A stretch of DNA of 64,000 nt, from NCBI GenBank assembly GCA_903813345.2, contig CAIIXF020000001.1, forward strand, positions 56,158,270-56,222,269. Direction: 5' to 3'. This stretch comes from Owenia fusiformis (Eukaryota; Annelida; Polychaeta; Sabellida; Oweniidae). Positions within the stretch are counted from its first letter, which is position 1, and every line of letters begins with the position of its first letter. Shown one piece after another: positions 25,329 through 39,300 of this stretch. A program made the translations under genes and the position numbers. A model generated the notes under the pieces. That model did no database searches, was not told where the DNA came from, and saw only the letters and a program-made list of their open reading frames with translations.

Positions 25329-25512
25329 CAGTGATCTCCCCAGCATTAAAGCAAGTGGGTGCAGCAATCACCTGAGATCTTGAAAATAGGCTTGAACCCA
25401 CCTGAAAATCCATTTGCATCCACTTGAAAATGGGAAAAATCATGAAAAATTGGCATATTTTGACCAATTTTGGTCTGAATTGTGAAAATGAGGAGAAATG
25501 GGGAGATCACTG
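25329..25512. mobile_element. 184-bp MITE with 13-bp perfect terminal inverted repeats
   Basis: Begins CAGTGATCTCCCC (25329-25341) and ends GGGGAGATCACTG (25500-25512), a perfect 13-bp inverted repeat. A diverged sister copy is at 1058-1265. The CAGTG start is hAT-like, but the 8 bp on each side do not match, so the superfamily is uncertain. Confidence 0.7.
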
Positions 25513-26058
25513 TTGTCTATACAATGTTGAACTTGAAGCATGTTTTACAGCATGTCATCTATCATGAATGACCGTTTATGGAGTGTATTTGCCCACCAAT
25601 GTTTAATCATATTATGCATTCATTGATGGTGATCATCATCTAAAATGTGTCATTAATTGTATATATGTCAAGTATTCTACATTGCACATGTAACTTTACA
25701 TTGCTGCATGTATCTGACATCAGATTGTATACTATACATGTAATATACTGACATGTATTATACACTGACATCATGTATTATATACTGACATCATATATTT
25801 TACATTACATCATGTTTTACACACTTTTATTGAATATTTGATATTGCCATCATGCATTAAATGACATCAATTTATATCAATGTTACAAAATGTATAAGTA
25901 TATGTTCTCTGTTGTCTCTGTGCTTATAATCTTTATCTAGCACAGAGGAGAATGTACGCGATGTAATATTACAGTACTTGGCCAGTATTTATTTTCAGAA
26001 TATGAGTGCAAAATGTATACTGTTAAATAACAGATACTTGTACATGAACAACATGTTT

Positions 26059-26395
26059 AAAACCTTTATAATAATGTGACATGTATACATTAAAATATTA
26101 AAACCTTTATTATAATGTGACATGTATGTATCAAAACCTATATTATAATGTGACATGTACATGTATGTATCAAAACCTATATTATAATGTGACATGTATG
26201 TATCAAAACCTATATTATAATGTGACATGTATGTATCAAAACCTATATTATAATGTGACATGTATGTATCAAAACCTATATTATAATGTGACATGTATGT
26301 ATCAAAACCTATATTATAATGTGACATGTATGTATCAAAACCTAAATTATAATATGACATGTATGTGTATGCATTAGAATATTTAAACCTATATG
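26059..26395. repeat. 33-bp minisatellite, about 10 copies
   Basis: The unit is 33 bp, 'acatgtatgtatcaaaacct' followed by 'atattataatgtg'. The middle copies are nearly identical; one copy carries an extra 'acatgt'. Because 33 is a multiple of three, both strands stay open by chance (137- and 86-residue frames), which should not be read as genes. Confidence 0.9.
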
Positions 26396-26569
26396 CTGTA
26401 AAATGCACAACTGTGATACAAGATAGAGAGAATTATTAATATATGTAGGTCTGTTTTCAAAACAGTAAAATAAATAGTATATCATTAGCAAGGGCTAGTA
26501 AAATTGTAAATAATTTGTATTTTTAACAGATCTTTCATGATGATGTGATTGCAAATGGGGTTGTTTAAG

Positions 26570-26690
26570 GAATACATGTACGTATCATTAAAGGGGCATT
26601 AAGGAATACATGTATTATTAAAGGGGCATTAAGAAATAAATGTATCATTAAAGGGACATTAAGGAATACATGTATCGCTAAAGGGATATT
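26570..26690. repeat. Short 31-bp tandem repeat, about 4 copies
   Basis: Degenerate copies of 'catgtatcattaaaggggca' followed by 'ttaaggaata'. Just downstream of the 33-bp minisatellite. Confidence 0.75.
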
Positions 26691-27544
26691 CCTCTCTCCT
26701 TGATATGGGTGTTTAACTAATTGTAAACTATAAATACATGTGACCATATAAAAAGGTTTTTGGTCATGCCAAATTGGATCATAAAAGATATATTGTTCAT
26801 TTCATTTGGACTGCAATTTTAAACGATACCTAATAGGGAGTGATGTCATGAACACTTAATTCATAACAACATATATAAGGGAAAAAACACATAGTCTTTG
26901 AGAGAATCTTTTCAATATTGTCTAGGATTTAAATTCCATACATGATGCCCTCATTTTGTATACAAGACAAGTCTTCGAGAGCTCTAAACTTGTTGAATTT
27001 TACCTCTCTCCTTGCTGTTAGAAGCAAGCTTAATTGCAGATGACATTGATTTTTGTCAAAAATCTTGAAACTATGAATGAGAAGTGAATTTTTGAATTAT
27101 TAAATTAATTTAACACAGCGCTTAACACATGTACTGGTTCATGTGTATTTCAGTAATGTACAGTACTTGTTTTTGAAGTCTGTGACCATTTAACCATTTA
27201 TGTCATTTAAGTTATATGTACAGTATAAGCCTAATTTAAAGAAAATAGTAGGTAAAATGTATGTCAGGAATATACCTTCTGATTTTTAGTTGGGGACAGT
27301 TGACCTTTTATGAACTGTCTATGCTTTGCCATATTTGGAATGGAGAATTCATATACTCTATGAGAACTTATCAAATTCTAAGTTATCCAGTAAAGTTTTA
27401 CATTTTTGAACAATAAATTAATTTTTTCCTTTATCATTGACAATCTTGTTTGAAAATCATTTGCCTTTTAATTTATAGAATATAATAAATAGAATACACA
27501 GAAAATGAAAATAAAGGTTTGGATTTGTTTATTTTATTTTATTT

Positions 27545-27650
27545 TGTCACCACTAGAAGTGGTGACATATTGTTATAGTCTCCAACCTTTTTGTGTTTGG
27601 CATCTTTAACAAATGACAGGTGTTGACATTTTGCATGTTAATGCCTTGTT
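27545..27650 (+). repeat. Dispersed repeat R1, copy 3
   Basis: Starts 'tgtcaccactagaagtggtg', a perfect short hairpin, and ends 'ttgcatgttaatgccttgtt'. This is the least diverged hairpin of the family, with an internal deletion relative to the copies at 22333 and 37003. Confidence 0.7.
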
Positions 27651-27797
27651 CTGCATTGTTACGTGGAGATAAGAATTGCATGCATAGCATTGAATGCTTC
27701 ACAAAACAGCTTTTAATTCAACTAACTGCATCTACCAAGGGGATTAAACATGCCTTGTCAGGGGAAACAAATTTAGATTTCTCTGACATTAGACTAA

Positions 27798-28375
27798 CCC
27801 CCCTATCACACCAAAGTAGTTCTTACCCGTTCTTGCCAGTCCTACGAAAATGTCGTAAAACGGGCTCAATCTGATTGCGGTCGGGATATATGTCTAAAAT
27901 AATTAGCTACTTCGTTCATAAACAGTCCTCAATACGTCCATCTCATTCGCAGTTCGTTCAGGTCGCACCACGTCGGTGTGCAACGTAGTATAAACCGTCC
28001 CTTAGTCTAGAAGGTCATCATGACCTGATTACAGAACGGTATGGTCGCCATCGAATTTTGATCGATTCAAAATTCTAAATCACATACCCCGTCCGGGAAA
28101 GTCCATGAAGTTCGTACAGACCGTAGAACATTGTAGCTACGTTCATTCAGTTCGCACACAGTTTGAAACCGATTCGGCAACGTTTTGACGATCACCAGAA
28201 TTTTTTTTAGCATGCTCTAAGTGCTGGAGGACCTACTCGTTCTAGTAGTTTCATGAAGTTTGTAAACAGATCCCAAACGGTTCTTAGTGGGTTCTTAGTA
28301 CGTCAAATCCGTTCATGCACAGTTTAAGCCCGTTTTCGAGAACGTAGTGAGAACTAGTTTGGTGTGATAGTAGGG
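27798..28375. mobile_element. Non-autonomous DNA transposon with TAA duplication (PIF/Harbinger-like)
   Basis: The left end 'cccctatcacaccaaagtag' pairs with the right end 'ctagtttggtgtgatagtag' as an imperfect inverted repeat of about 28 bp. TAA flanks both ends (27795-27797 and 28376-28378), the 3-bp TWA duplication typical of PIF/Harbinger. The interior is richer in CG than its surroundings and has no transposase frame. Confidence 0.65.
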
Positions 28376-29276
28376 TAAACCTGGAGTCATTAGATTTTAT
28401 TTGTGTATAACAAGGAGGTGGGAAACTCCCAGGGCATTAGCAATGACAGACATATTATGTCTCTTGCGTACCACCTTTACTTCGTTTGCGCAAATTCTCA
28501 CCAGTTAGTTTTTGAATATAACATGTCGTTGTGATGTTTAGTTTTAATCGATGTAAGCATATACCTTACATCTCTCTTTATCTTGATGTAAAATAACAAG
28601 CTATGATAATTGGTTAACACCCCAGAAATTAAAACATAATATTTTTTAAAGCGTTGTTAGAAAATTTTGAATCCGCCATTTTTGTTTGTTGATTTGAACC
28701 AATCAGGGCGGTAGGTCATCCCAATACAGATTTCCATTGTAGACGTAGGTCATCTTTGAACCCTGAGATTTCCCCTCCCCTCTTTGTATAACACAAGACC
28801 CTTCAATGACAAAAACTAAGTTTTAGACAAAAGCATTTATTAGAGCAGTTATATTACTGCAAGTTTAACATTGAGTTACATTCACGTTGTTAAATACTGA
28901 TAACTGATATAGTAGTGTTATGCCAGCAGAGAAAATCATAAATAAAAATACAATACAGTATAGTACAATACAATACACAATATAAACACTGTCATTATAA
29001 AGTCAGAAATACACTGAACATTCTGTTCTTGATTCTAGCTTTAAATTGAGCGTACAGATATCATTTTGTTGACATCAGTATATAACTTGACTGAAGATAC
29101 AGGTGCAAATAAACATACTGTCTGCAAAATTGTAGACTATTGGACGGAATAAAATATATTGGACGGAGCTGAACACTGCTAATATTCTCTAAATAGTAAT
29201 TAAAATTACTCTTTATATAACACAAGTGTTGAACACTTTAGTGTTTAATAAATTTTTTTACACCATCTGATCTATA

Positions 29277-29360
29277 CAGGGTGCTCCAACACGTAATGCA
29301 ACCCATTTAATCAGAGGTACCAGTGTACCCCATACTGAATATTTATACAGGAACACCCTG
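29277..29360. mobile_element. 84-bp mariner-like MITE
   Basis: CAGGGTGCTCC at the left and GGAACACCCTG at the right, flanked by TA on both sides (29275-29276, 29361-29362). The ends resemble those of the larger element at 11194-12252, so the two may have shared a transposase. Confidence 0.65.
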
Positions 29361-30109
29361 TAGACATGGTTCTATCATATCACAGAATGGATACATCTCA
29401 AATCATTCCACAAAATAATTCCATTACCCCCACTTGAGGTTTTTGAAATCTTTTCAGGGAGGGTATTACATCACATAACATTACGTAGAAGTGACATGAC
29501 AATATGACATATTCTCTAACATATTCCTTAATATATACGTACCAGTATATGCAACATCAGCTCACACAATATCAAATTATTTGAATTCTATTAAATACAA
29601 TTGGATGATCCATGATTCTGATAACTTTTATAATTACCGGAAATATCTATAAATTGTCTTAAATAGTACAATATAAGCAGTAACTATGCATTCACAGTTT
29701 TAATAAGCCATTTAGCTGATCGTTGAAACAAGCATTTATTGTAAAAAGTCACACATTATTTTGAAGTTAATACCATATAATATAATTATAGAATTCGCAA
29801 TAAATTAACAAAGTCTATAGTTAAAGTACATGTACTCTCATATCTGAGTGTTTTCAGAGAGCTCTCGTGTTTTTCACACAGCGAGAATTCATGGATCTTA
29901 AAACATGTCAAACCACACAAGGTTTTTTCTGAAATACATCTTGACCCAAATCAATTATGCTTACATTCATGTCATATGAAGAAAATACTGAGGTGCATTA
30001 ATATGGCACAGGAATTAACCGTTATTTTTCTTTCATATCATTTCATCAATACATGTACATGTACATGTACTGGTATATGTTTCCTCTGCTCTTACTCATT
30101 TGTTTTTTG

Positions 30110-30320
30110 TCATTTTTCCTTTCAATATTATCTTCACACTTTTTCTTTTCATTAATTTCCTCTATTATCCTTTACACTGTTATCATTCAACCTATTATCC
30201 TTCACACTTTTATCTTTCAAGCTATTATCCTTCACACTTATCTTTCATACACCTCTTTACCTTTGTTATTTTTTCATCAATTTCCTCTGTTATCCTTCAC
30301 ATTTTCAACTTTGACACTGT
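30110..30320 (-). repeat. Degenerate ~30-bp tandem repeat spanning the TTLL10 stop codon
   Basis: On the minus strand, units of type 'gtgaaggataatag' alternating with 'gaaagataaaa' recur from the last coding codons across the stop (30277-30279) into the 3' untranslated region. The coding end 'aaggataacagaggaaattg' recurs downstream as 'aaggataatagaggaaatta'. The repeat codes the last Lys/Asp/Asn-rich residues (IKDNSVKVENVKDNRGN). Confidence 0.65.
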
Positions 30321-33300
30321 TATCTTTAATAGTGTTAGCTGTACCATCAGATTTGGTTGGTTCCTCTACTGTAATTGTAACTGTTCTTGCAGGTTTATCC
30401 TTAATCTGCCCAGCAGCTGCACTAGTAGATCCCTGAGGTTTAGTTTGTGTCATTGGTTCTGCTTTAATACCTCTGGGTTTTGTTGTTCCTTTTAGATTCA
30501 CTGAAGTTTTAGACCTAGGCTCATTCTTATCTTTGACAGTATCTTTCCCACTATAGCATGTTATTGCATGGGTCATTTTCAATTTAATTGGATCAATAGA
30601 TACGGTTGACACAGGGAGTGTTTCTGATTTTGTTTCTGTGGTTGCTCGTGGTCTCACTTTAGACTGAGTTAGACCAAATGGGGCACTCTTGGCTCCAGAT
30701 CTACTGCCCCCCGAGGGTTTATCACTTGGTACTCTTGTCACAGGGGTAGCCTCCTTCAATGGAGAGCGAGCTCTACGTTCTGATTGTGTCCTTATTCCTC
30801 GCACAGGTGACCCCTGGCCTCCCTCACCATTGTGTAATATCGTCATTTTTTTGAGGGACTTGAGGGGCATTATTGGTTGGTTTTTCCTACTCTTCTCAAA
30901 ACATTCTATAGCAAGATCTGTAACAAAAAAAAAATTTTTTTGATTATCAATGGACAATATCATTCTTCATTGTGTGGTAAATAAATGAATGATTTTGCAT
31001 TTCAAATATGACCAAAGGTTCACTTCAAAAATCACTAGAATTATGAGGTACATATAAGGGGATCACTTAAACTTTTAAAATTATGAATTTTTAAAGTTTC
31101 AATGGTGATTCAGAAAAAACTAAAACTCTGTGGGAAGCAAGACAAATATTAGTTCAGTTAGGTGATGGTGTAATTTTGATTCAATGTAATATAATTCAAG
31201 GTTCAACTGTTGAGTACGTACCAGGCTCTATGGGTTTGAACCAAGAACATTTTTATTTTCTGCAACTTTTGACATTTTTCAATCTCAATTTTGGCTCCTC
31301 CATGATATTTAATTTCATAAATAAGATTGGAGATTTAAATTATGAAAGTTAAAGCAATTTTAGTGATTTATTCTGTTGAATTTCTGTCATTCCAGGTATC
31401 AATCAAGAGAAAACTATTTTGTTTATTCTAGGTGCAAACCTTATCACCTACAAAACGGAGCAAGTTGAGCACTTACGTAGCGATTCCTCCACCACTCCAG
31501 GTATAACATCCTTCAATGCAGAACAATTAGTGGCAAGGGAGGGGTTCACATTCACCTCAATAAGGTAGATGTTCATGTTATCATCAATCATGAAGTCTAG
31601 GCCATAAAGGTCAAAGAAACCTATCTTCTTCTCCAGCCTGCCCTGTACTGCCTTGAATAGGTGAACCATGATTTTCTTCATTGTTTCCTGCAACATTAAA
31701 TGTCTGATCAACCGTGCCTGACTGGTTCTCCAAAATCCTACCTCAACAGCCCTCCTCTATCCCTATTTATAATTTCATCATTGGTCTTTATATTAACTTT
31801 GACATGTATTTTTCAATTTGAGCCTTAAAACTGGAACTCTGTTCAATGAATCGTTTATACCAAAAAGGTCAAGTACAATAGGAGTTTCCCTCTCAAGCAG
31901 TCAATAGTGATGCAGCAGCAATGGACAGTTCCCCAGTGCAAATACCTTAAGGGATTATATTGAATAATATGACAAAACCATGAAAAGAAAACAAATACAT
32001 AATGGCAGATCTTAATTATTTTTCTATCATTCATGAAATCCCAACTAACCGTAAATGTCTTAAAGACCCAGTCAACCTCTATACATTTGCCTGGTGCCAC
32101 TTTAGTGTTAATGTAGTCATTAAACTTGTCCATACTCCATGCTGTTTCCTCTTTGGATGCTTTATAGTTGGGATCTTTCTTCTGTATATACTGAAAGTAA
32201 ATGCGAGCGTATTAGTGAAAGTAGACTTCACACAATTCGACGCTCAAGTAATTATATTGTATGTTTCAACAGTAAGTAAGATGATTTGAGAATGAGGCGA
32301 GATGTGCCAAAATCTTCATTTACTTTAGCTCTTAACTAATATATAAAGCAGAAAATTTCACTTTCTGATTAATCAAGTGGACACTTAGACCCACATTGAA
32401 AGATTTAATCATTTAAAATAAAATCTGGCTGTTCTAGTATCATGGTATGGTTATTAAATTACCCTTCCTCTAGTTATCTAGCTATCTAGCTTACAGTATA
32501 GGCTATGTTATGAAACCTACAATGTACTGAGTTAATCCCTGCTGAAGGACAACGGTACAGCCGCTGCTTCCACTCCGTTGTGTGTCTGAGTGAGGAGGGG
32601 CTGGACTAAATTATTTAATTCAGATTGCCCATCCCATTTTTATTAAACTTTAATAGAAGGTGGAAGTTACTGTACATTATTGCCAGCTCAAGTGCAATGT
32701 TTATTTGAAAAAGCCTAGCTACAATACCCCTAACTTAATTAGATTTGCCAACAGTAACAGATCATCTTTAACGCAATATTTTGAATAGACGTAGAATCTA
32801 TGGCAACTATTCTTAAATGTCAAACAAGGCACAAGAACAAATGTTGTCAGACATATTGTAAGGTGTTGCAAATTGTTACCGACGCTAAACTCCAAACACT
32901 GAATGCCAAACACCATCCACAAAAAGGTTGGAGCCTATAACAATATGTCAACACTTCTGGTTGTGACTCAAAAATGAAAGTCAAAAAGTGAGAATATGAT
33001 ATTCCTATACCTGGTTGGTGAGATGAGCAATGAGGTTGGTGCTATCATTGTCATAGTCCATCATACTGAGCCTAACATAGCCCTGGTGGAAGACCACAAG
33101 GTAGGGCACTGTACTGGCTATCAACATGTATGCCCGAATGTCAAACTTCTTTCCCTCTAGCAGAAGTGGGTTGTGGATATACCTTAAGAGTAAAGAACAT
33201 TCTATTAGACTTTATGTCTTGCTTTAGCAATACAAAATATAAAAGTATGTTTCTCATATGTTGATGTATTTAATAAGATATACATTTGAATCTTTGTTAT

Positions 33301-36300
33301 TCTTCATTTGAAATTGTCTTAAAAATTTTCTGATAAAATATATCTATATTTTTACAATCGACAGATTTGTTTGGGAATAGTCTAAATCAGAAAAACTTTC
33401 TCAAATTGTGTAGATGATGTCCAGCTCGGTGAAGGGAAAATATATTTTGTACCTCTGTATAATTCTGTTGCCGATACTCCTACCAGGACGTGTGTTTTGT
33501 TGCTTCTCCTGTCTTTCTTGCATCGTTTTCTCAAACTCTTCCATACTGCGTATCAGATAGATTCCTTTGCCCTGATTGGCTCCTGTAGGCTTACAGATCC
33601 AGATTTCACCCTCTGTGCGACAAATAAAAGATATGCATGAAATAATCAAAACCCTATAACAACTACACATGAAAGTCTCATCAAGTTGAAAGACCCACCC
33701 TATTATTTAACCATATTGAATATGTACATGTAGCTTCTGTTTAACATAAACTTTTGTTCATTTAAATGATAATCTCACCTTTATATGTTTCAATAAATGC
33801 TTCCACATCTGCCTTCCTGTCAAGTTTATAAGTCTCAGGTACAAAGCTGTTCATCTTTAGCTTGGGCCCTCTCCCCACCTTTGTCCTCTCGTACTCCTGT
33901 AGACTGTTCAACAGGCCCATCTTGTTGGTGAGCAGGTTACAATTTGGGATATGGTTCACTAGCTGATCTCCTAAATGTATTCATGATGTGTAAGTGATAG
34001 GTCTTTTACATTACCTAACCAGAAAACATTATATCACCATTAGAATTTAAATTTCAACAGAACATTACATTATATAGCATATATCCCATTACTATGTCAC
34101 ATTAGCTACCATATATGCATTGTGTATTGCCTCACCTCACCACAGGTAAAAGGGTGCATAAATATTTCTTGCCGACCATCATATTTTTCAATTTATAATA
34201 CACATTGAATCATTTTGTCACATTTACATAAACACAATAATACAACTTTTCAATTATGTTTCGATTTACAATTTTACCTTCTCTAAAAGCAGAGTAGTTG
34301 ATTGTACTTTTGCACTCGACCCATTTCAGCTTGAATGTCTCGCTGTATTTGTCAGTAATCCTCTTCCAGCCCATTTCAACCAGTGGTCCTTCAATCCTAG
34401 AATGTAAAAAAATAATCTACAGTAAAACATGTCCGAGTGAACACCTCTCTCTAGTGGACAACCTTCCTCTGCATATACTCTACTGACTTCTGTATAAATA
34501 CCCTCTCTGAAGAGAACACCTGCCAACACTGAACGTTTTTGCTTGGCTAAAAATGTTCAATATACACAGTAAAAATGTTCAATATACACAGGTTTTACTG
34601 TATTTCAATCCTAATTTATACTTTTTCTTTGATATGAATTGTCTCAGAATTCTAAAGAGATAATTGTGCTTTATTTATGCCAGTTATACTTGATTAAACT
34701 GCAGAATAAATGAGAGCTTAGTTGCAAAAACGGCAAAATGAAATTAACAATCATCTTATTAACAAATAGAATATGTTGAATGGACTTACAGTGGATTCCC
34801 ATTGCCCCCTCCTATATAGAATGTTGGTTCTTTGCTAGATGCCACACTCGTCCTTGCGGGGGCTCTTGTAGGACTCCCCCTCGGGGAACCATCCCCAGGT
34901 GACTTCTTGCCATTCTTTCCATCTCGCCTCATCCCTCTGGAGGGGCTCACGTTCCCTTTGGTAGCTCCAGAGTTGCCACCTGTAACCATGACAATCTTTG
35001 TTATTTATAGAAGACCGGTGGTTGATTTCTTGGAATCAATTAGTGCACTGACATGAATAAGGCTCAAAAAACATGCAATCCTCATAAGAGGAGTGTCCTG
35101 TGACTTCTAGGAAACAGCACTTAAAATAATTTACAGTTGATATCCCAAAGGTAAAGTCGTGTATGTTGCGCTTGGTGACTTATCGCATTATATATTTAGA
35201 GAGCATAGAAATTAGCTTTAACATAAGAAAATTGAACGTACCTGCCAGAGTAGAACTCTTCTGTGGCGGAGGTACTTGTTTATCTTTCATTACACAACTT
35301 CTATGACGTGCCCTGTCAACCTTTTTCTGACGATAAACGTTTAGTTGAAAAAATAATTGTTGTAGAACACATTCACATTTATAAGAAATCAATTGAATTT
35401 GAATTGAACTATCAAACTATTTTCAGTCTGACTGATCTGGTAGTTTTGTTTGAGACAGTAACAACAACAAACATAAGCTTGCGTGTTAAACAGAAAAATC
35501 TATATAATAAAGAATTTTGCCAATAATGTGACGCTCTCTAAATACATAACACAAATCACTAATTAAAAGTAATTCATACAATCATTTATTAAATCTCGCC
35601 AAAACATGAATTTGCCTTTTTTGTATAGTTATCTACAATCAAATACATTGTAAATATCTGTATTTTATGATTCGTTCTCTATACAATTACTTCATACAGT
35701 GGTATTGAAAGTATATAAAATATTATTTGTAACATACCATGCACCCTGGAGTCTTTCATTATAAAATAGCATGCAACCCTACACTGGCACTAATAACATA
35801 TCAATATATTTCCCATGATAAATGCAATTTCAATTCTCTCTGTTAATCTCTCCTTGTAGAATTGATTATAGATAAAGAAATGGCCTTACATGCCTCCTAG
35901 CTACATGCATATACTGTACTTTCATTGAAAGACTCTAAGACGTTATAGTAATACAACTTGTCCCAAGTACACGTATTGCCAAATAAGGGATAATCTTAAT
36001 AGGTTTAGAAAGTTTTGCCATGTACAGTACACATTATACTACAATTGACCTACAAGTTATTTCTTATACTTCTATTGTCCACTCAGATATATAAAATATT
36101 GACTTTTCTGCCTTCATATTATGTGACAGTGCCTGATCGGTAAAACATCGGAAGTATACAATGGTAGAGTCCATGATAAAATATTTTCTAAGATAGAACA
36201 AAAAATTGACAAAAACACCAATATCCTGTGATTTAATTAGCAGGTAATATGTAGTTACAAAGAAATTTCAGGCAATTACATCAATGAAAATTTCCACATC

Positions 36301-39300
36301 ATAACAAACCATCGCATCTCATCTTTCTCAATTATGAGATATGTTGAACAAAGTGACCCCAAATTCAGTATTTTCTAGATCTTTAATCTCATCTAATATT
36401 TCAACTATTTTGGGGTCATTAAATCTGTGAAAATGATATCACCTATACCTTTGGACATCTATCTAATGGCAAAGGAGACAACATATTATTATAATCCTAT
36501 TGCTAATGAAACAGAAAGATGTAATGAGTATCAGAATTTCCCAAGGAACATATTCTCGTGTAACAACATATTAGCAATAATCCAAGCGAGATAATCGAGG
36601 AATATAGATTATAGCATAGCAATAGAGCTACCACAACATAGCAATAAGGCAACCATAACACAGCAATAATACAAACAGAGGTACTGAAGTCTACAGATAA
36701 CAAACAGAGTCCTTCCGCAATAATCCAGATTGGTACCCTCTGAGACAGAAATATTAAAAAAGTTAGTATCTGCCATTCATAATCTGGTAAATCTGTTTTA
36801 TTGAATTGTGATAATGCTTAAACTAATACAAGATCACCTTAGAGATTGTAATTGAGTCATTTTATTGTAAGATTACTAAAGAACTTAGCCTTACTAAAGA
36901 ATTTTTCAAGGAAAATCAATTTTCAAATTGAGCTTGATTACAAGTATTAGATTACATAAATGATTTTCATCTGCTTTTATAGCTGTTATGGCAACGTTAT
37001 AAATAAGGCATTAACATGCAAAATGTCACCACCTGCCATTTGTTACAGATGTCAAATGCCAACTATCAACTGCTGAACACCATCCACAGAAAAATCAGAG
37101 GCCATAACAATATGTCACCACCATAGGCACAACTAATGGTGGTGACATAATGGTGGTGACATACCAAGATGAGCTTTAAATATCTTGTACAATGAATAAT
37201 ATAAAGGATTTACCATACTACATTTCCTTTTATGATATACATTAGTGTTCTGATATTTGAGATATTGCCCACAGATACATAGACAACAGACAGACATCTT
37301 GTAATTTAAGATACACAGATAGACTGTAGGACAAATATACGGTATATTTCTACTGATCAAACATTCCACATTAATATAGAGACATCTAGGGAATTAGATC
37401 AAAGTGCACCTTACTTTATAAGCCACCCTTATAAACTAAATCCTAAGGTGTTAATAGAGAAGATTGATGTTTGGAGCCATAGAGGGCCGACACACTGGTC
37501 ATCAACTACAACGTTTGTCATAACATGACGCAGAATCGCATAGATGTGCCGTTTAATGAAGCCATCAATTACAAGAAATGATGCCATTATCGCTTGATCA
37601 GAGTTCTTAATGATGATGTATAGAAGTTCAATAGGAATAAAATCATGTAAAATTATAACAGATTATTGTGGCTTCAAAGCACCAGTGCCTGATATATCAT
37701 ATATGTATTACTATAATATTAAGTACTAGGTCATCCATAAAATAAAACCCATTTTGAATAGTTAGCAATACGACATCATGGCACTTCAAGGGCAAATCCA
37801 GGAAAACTGAAACCACTACATAAATTATTGAAACTTGCTCACTACACGCAAAACACACAAACTTGCAAAAAACTAGTATGAAAATTGCCCATTGTTTTCT
37901 CGAGACATGATACAGATATACCTTGTATTTCTTTGTGTGGAGTACTCTGTTCTCTTCAACTGATTTGAGTACAACACAGAATAAAATGGACGGAATCCAA
38001 TTTGGTAATTTTCAGTCAGGGTGAGACATAAAGACCAGCAAAGATGCTTGTTTCACAATTTAACATTGATCCAAACCAGGTAACTCCTTAAATCCTTAAG
38101 TAAATCCATTCAACATTTTTATGACGCACCCTGCTGACTATAATACCATTTTAACAATGTTTTTGTTCTAATCATCACCTGAATTGTGACCAGAACCTGC
38201 TGGTTCACTTGTGCCTCCTTTGTTATCATCACCCGCATCATTAGGAGCATCGTCTCCTTTAGGAGCAGAATCTCCCTTTGAAGCACCACCTATGTTCTCC
38301 TTATCAAGACTCTGATCCTGAATGGAAAGAGAATCCAGTTTTTCGCTACATTCAGTGTCAATGTTCTCAATGGGATCAAGATGTTTCTTGAAGGCTTCTT
38401 CATCCCAACTCTCGATTAGTTCATCATCTGTGTCACCAGCATCCTCTTCATCATCTGACACTGCAAAGATGGAGTGCTTGCTTATCTGCTTCGGTTTTAA
38501 CTTCGTCTTTGTCCAGGGATGCTCGGGACAATAACTGGAACATAAGCACCAATGTAATACATGCATATGTACAACCAATGTAATACATGCACATGTACAA
38601 CCAATGTAATACATGCACATGTACAACCGATGTAATACATTCACATGTACAACCAATCTAATACATGCACATGTACAACCAATGTAATACATGCACATGT
38701 ACAACCAATGTAATACATGCACATGTACAACCAATGTAATACATTCACATGTACAACCAATGTAATACATGCACATGTACAACTAGGACATAGTCAGGAT
38801 CCAAAATAGGCAAAACAAAAACTCAAGAAGATATCATCATTTTCACAATTTTGATCTAAAAACATCAAAAAATTAAAATTACGATGCCTTATAATATAGC
38901 TAACCACACCCATGACTTCTGGTAGAGTTTTTTATGTATGAGTCAATCAATGAGATTAAATGGATATGAGAAATGATAATACTCAACAAGTTGATATGAT
39001 CAGAATACATATACAATACCATGTTACCTTTGTAAGGGTTTTATGCATTGGTATATCACCTTTTGGTACACTGTGCCTAATATAAGTATAGTGAGATGAT
39101 CCAATATGATCAGGTGATGTTTGATTAAATTGTTAGAGATGGGACATAATCGATTAATTCTAAATAAGGTATTTATAGGATAAAGTGCAAGTTCTAACAA
39201 TGTATAAGCAATATTGTAATTGCTTTCAAGGTCTGGCTGAGAGTAAAGTCTCTAAGACTGTATATAATTTGAAGCATTAACAGATAGGCTTATGTAAATT

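Larger units (their letters stand above)
23944..30276. other. Convergent intergenic region between NAPRT and TTLL10
   Basis: Contains the 3' untranslated regions of both genes and no recognised coding sequence. It holds two R1 repeat copies (25189-25324, 27545-27650), a 184-bp MITE (25329-25512), a 33-bp minisatellite (26059-26395), a 31-bp repeat (26570-26690), a TAA-flanked transposon (27798-28375) and an 84-bp mariner-like MITE (29277-29360). Candidate AATAAA signals on + occur near 26470, 27411 and 27484, and on - near 29733-29738 and 28836, but none can be tied to a cleavage site from sequence alone. Confidence 0.6.

Noticed and set aside
25995-26408. Open frames of 137 (-) and 86 (+) codons with MSHYNIGFDTY-type repeats
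   Set aside because: Products of a 33-bp minisatellite, a multiple of three; open on both strands and without start context or splice support.
38172-38179. TTLL10 ending at the TAG just after 38179
   Set aside because: A CAG|GTGATG donor precedes the stop, and a phase-compatible microexon and eight further exons encoding the ligase core follow.
38540-38782. Repetitive 'YMCMYYIGC' extension upstream of a TTLL10 exon
   Set aside because: It is translation of the intronic 26-bp minisatellite read through the acceptor at 38534.
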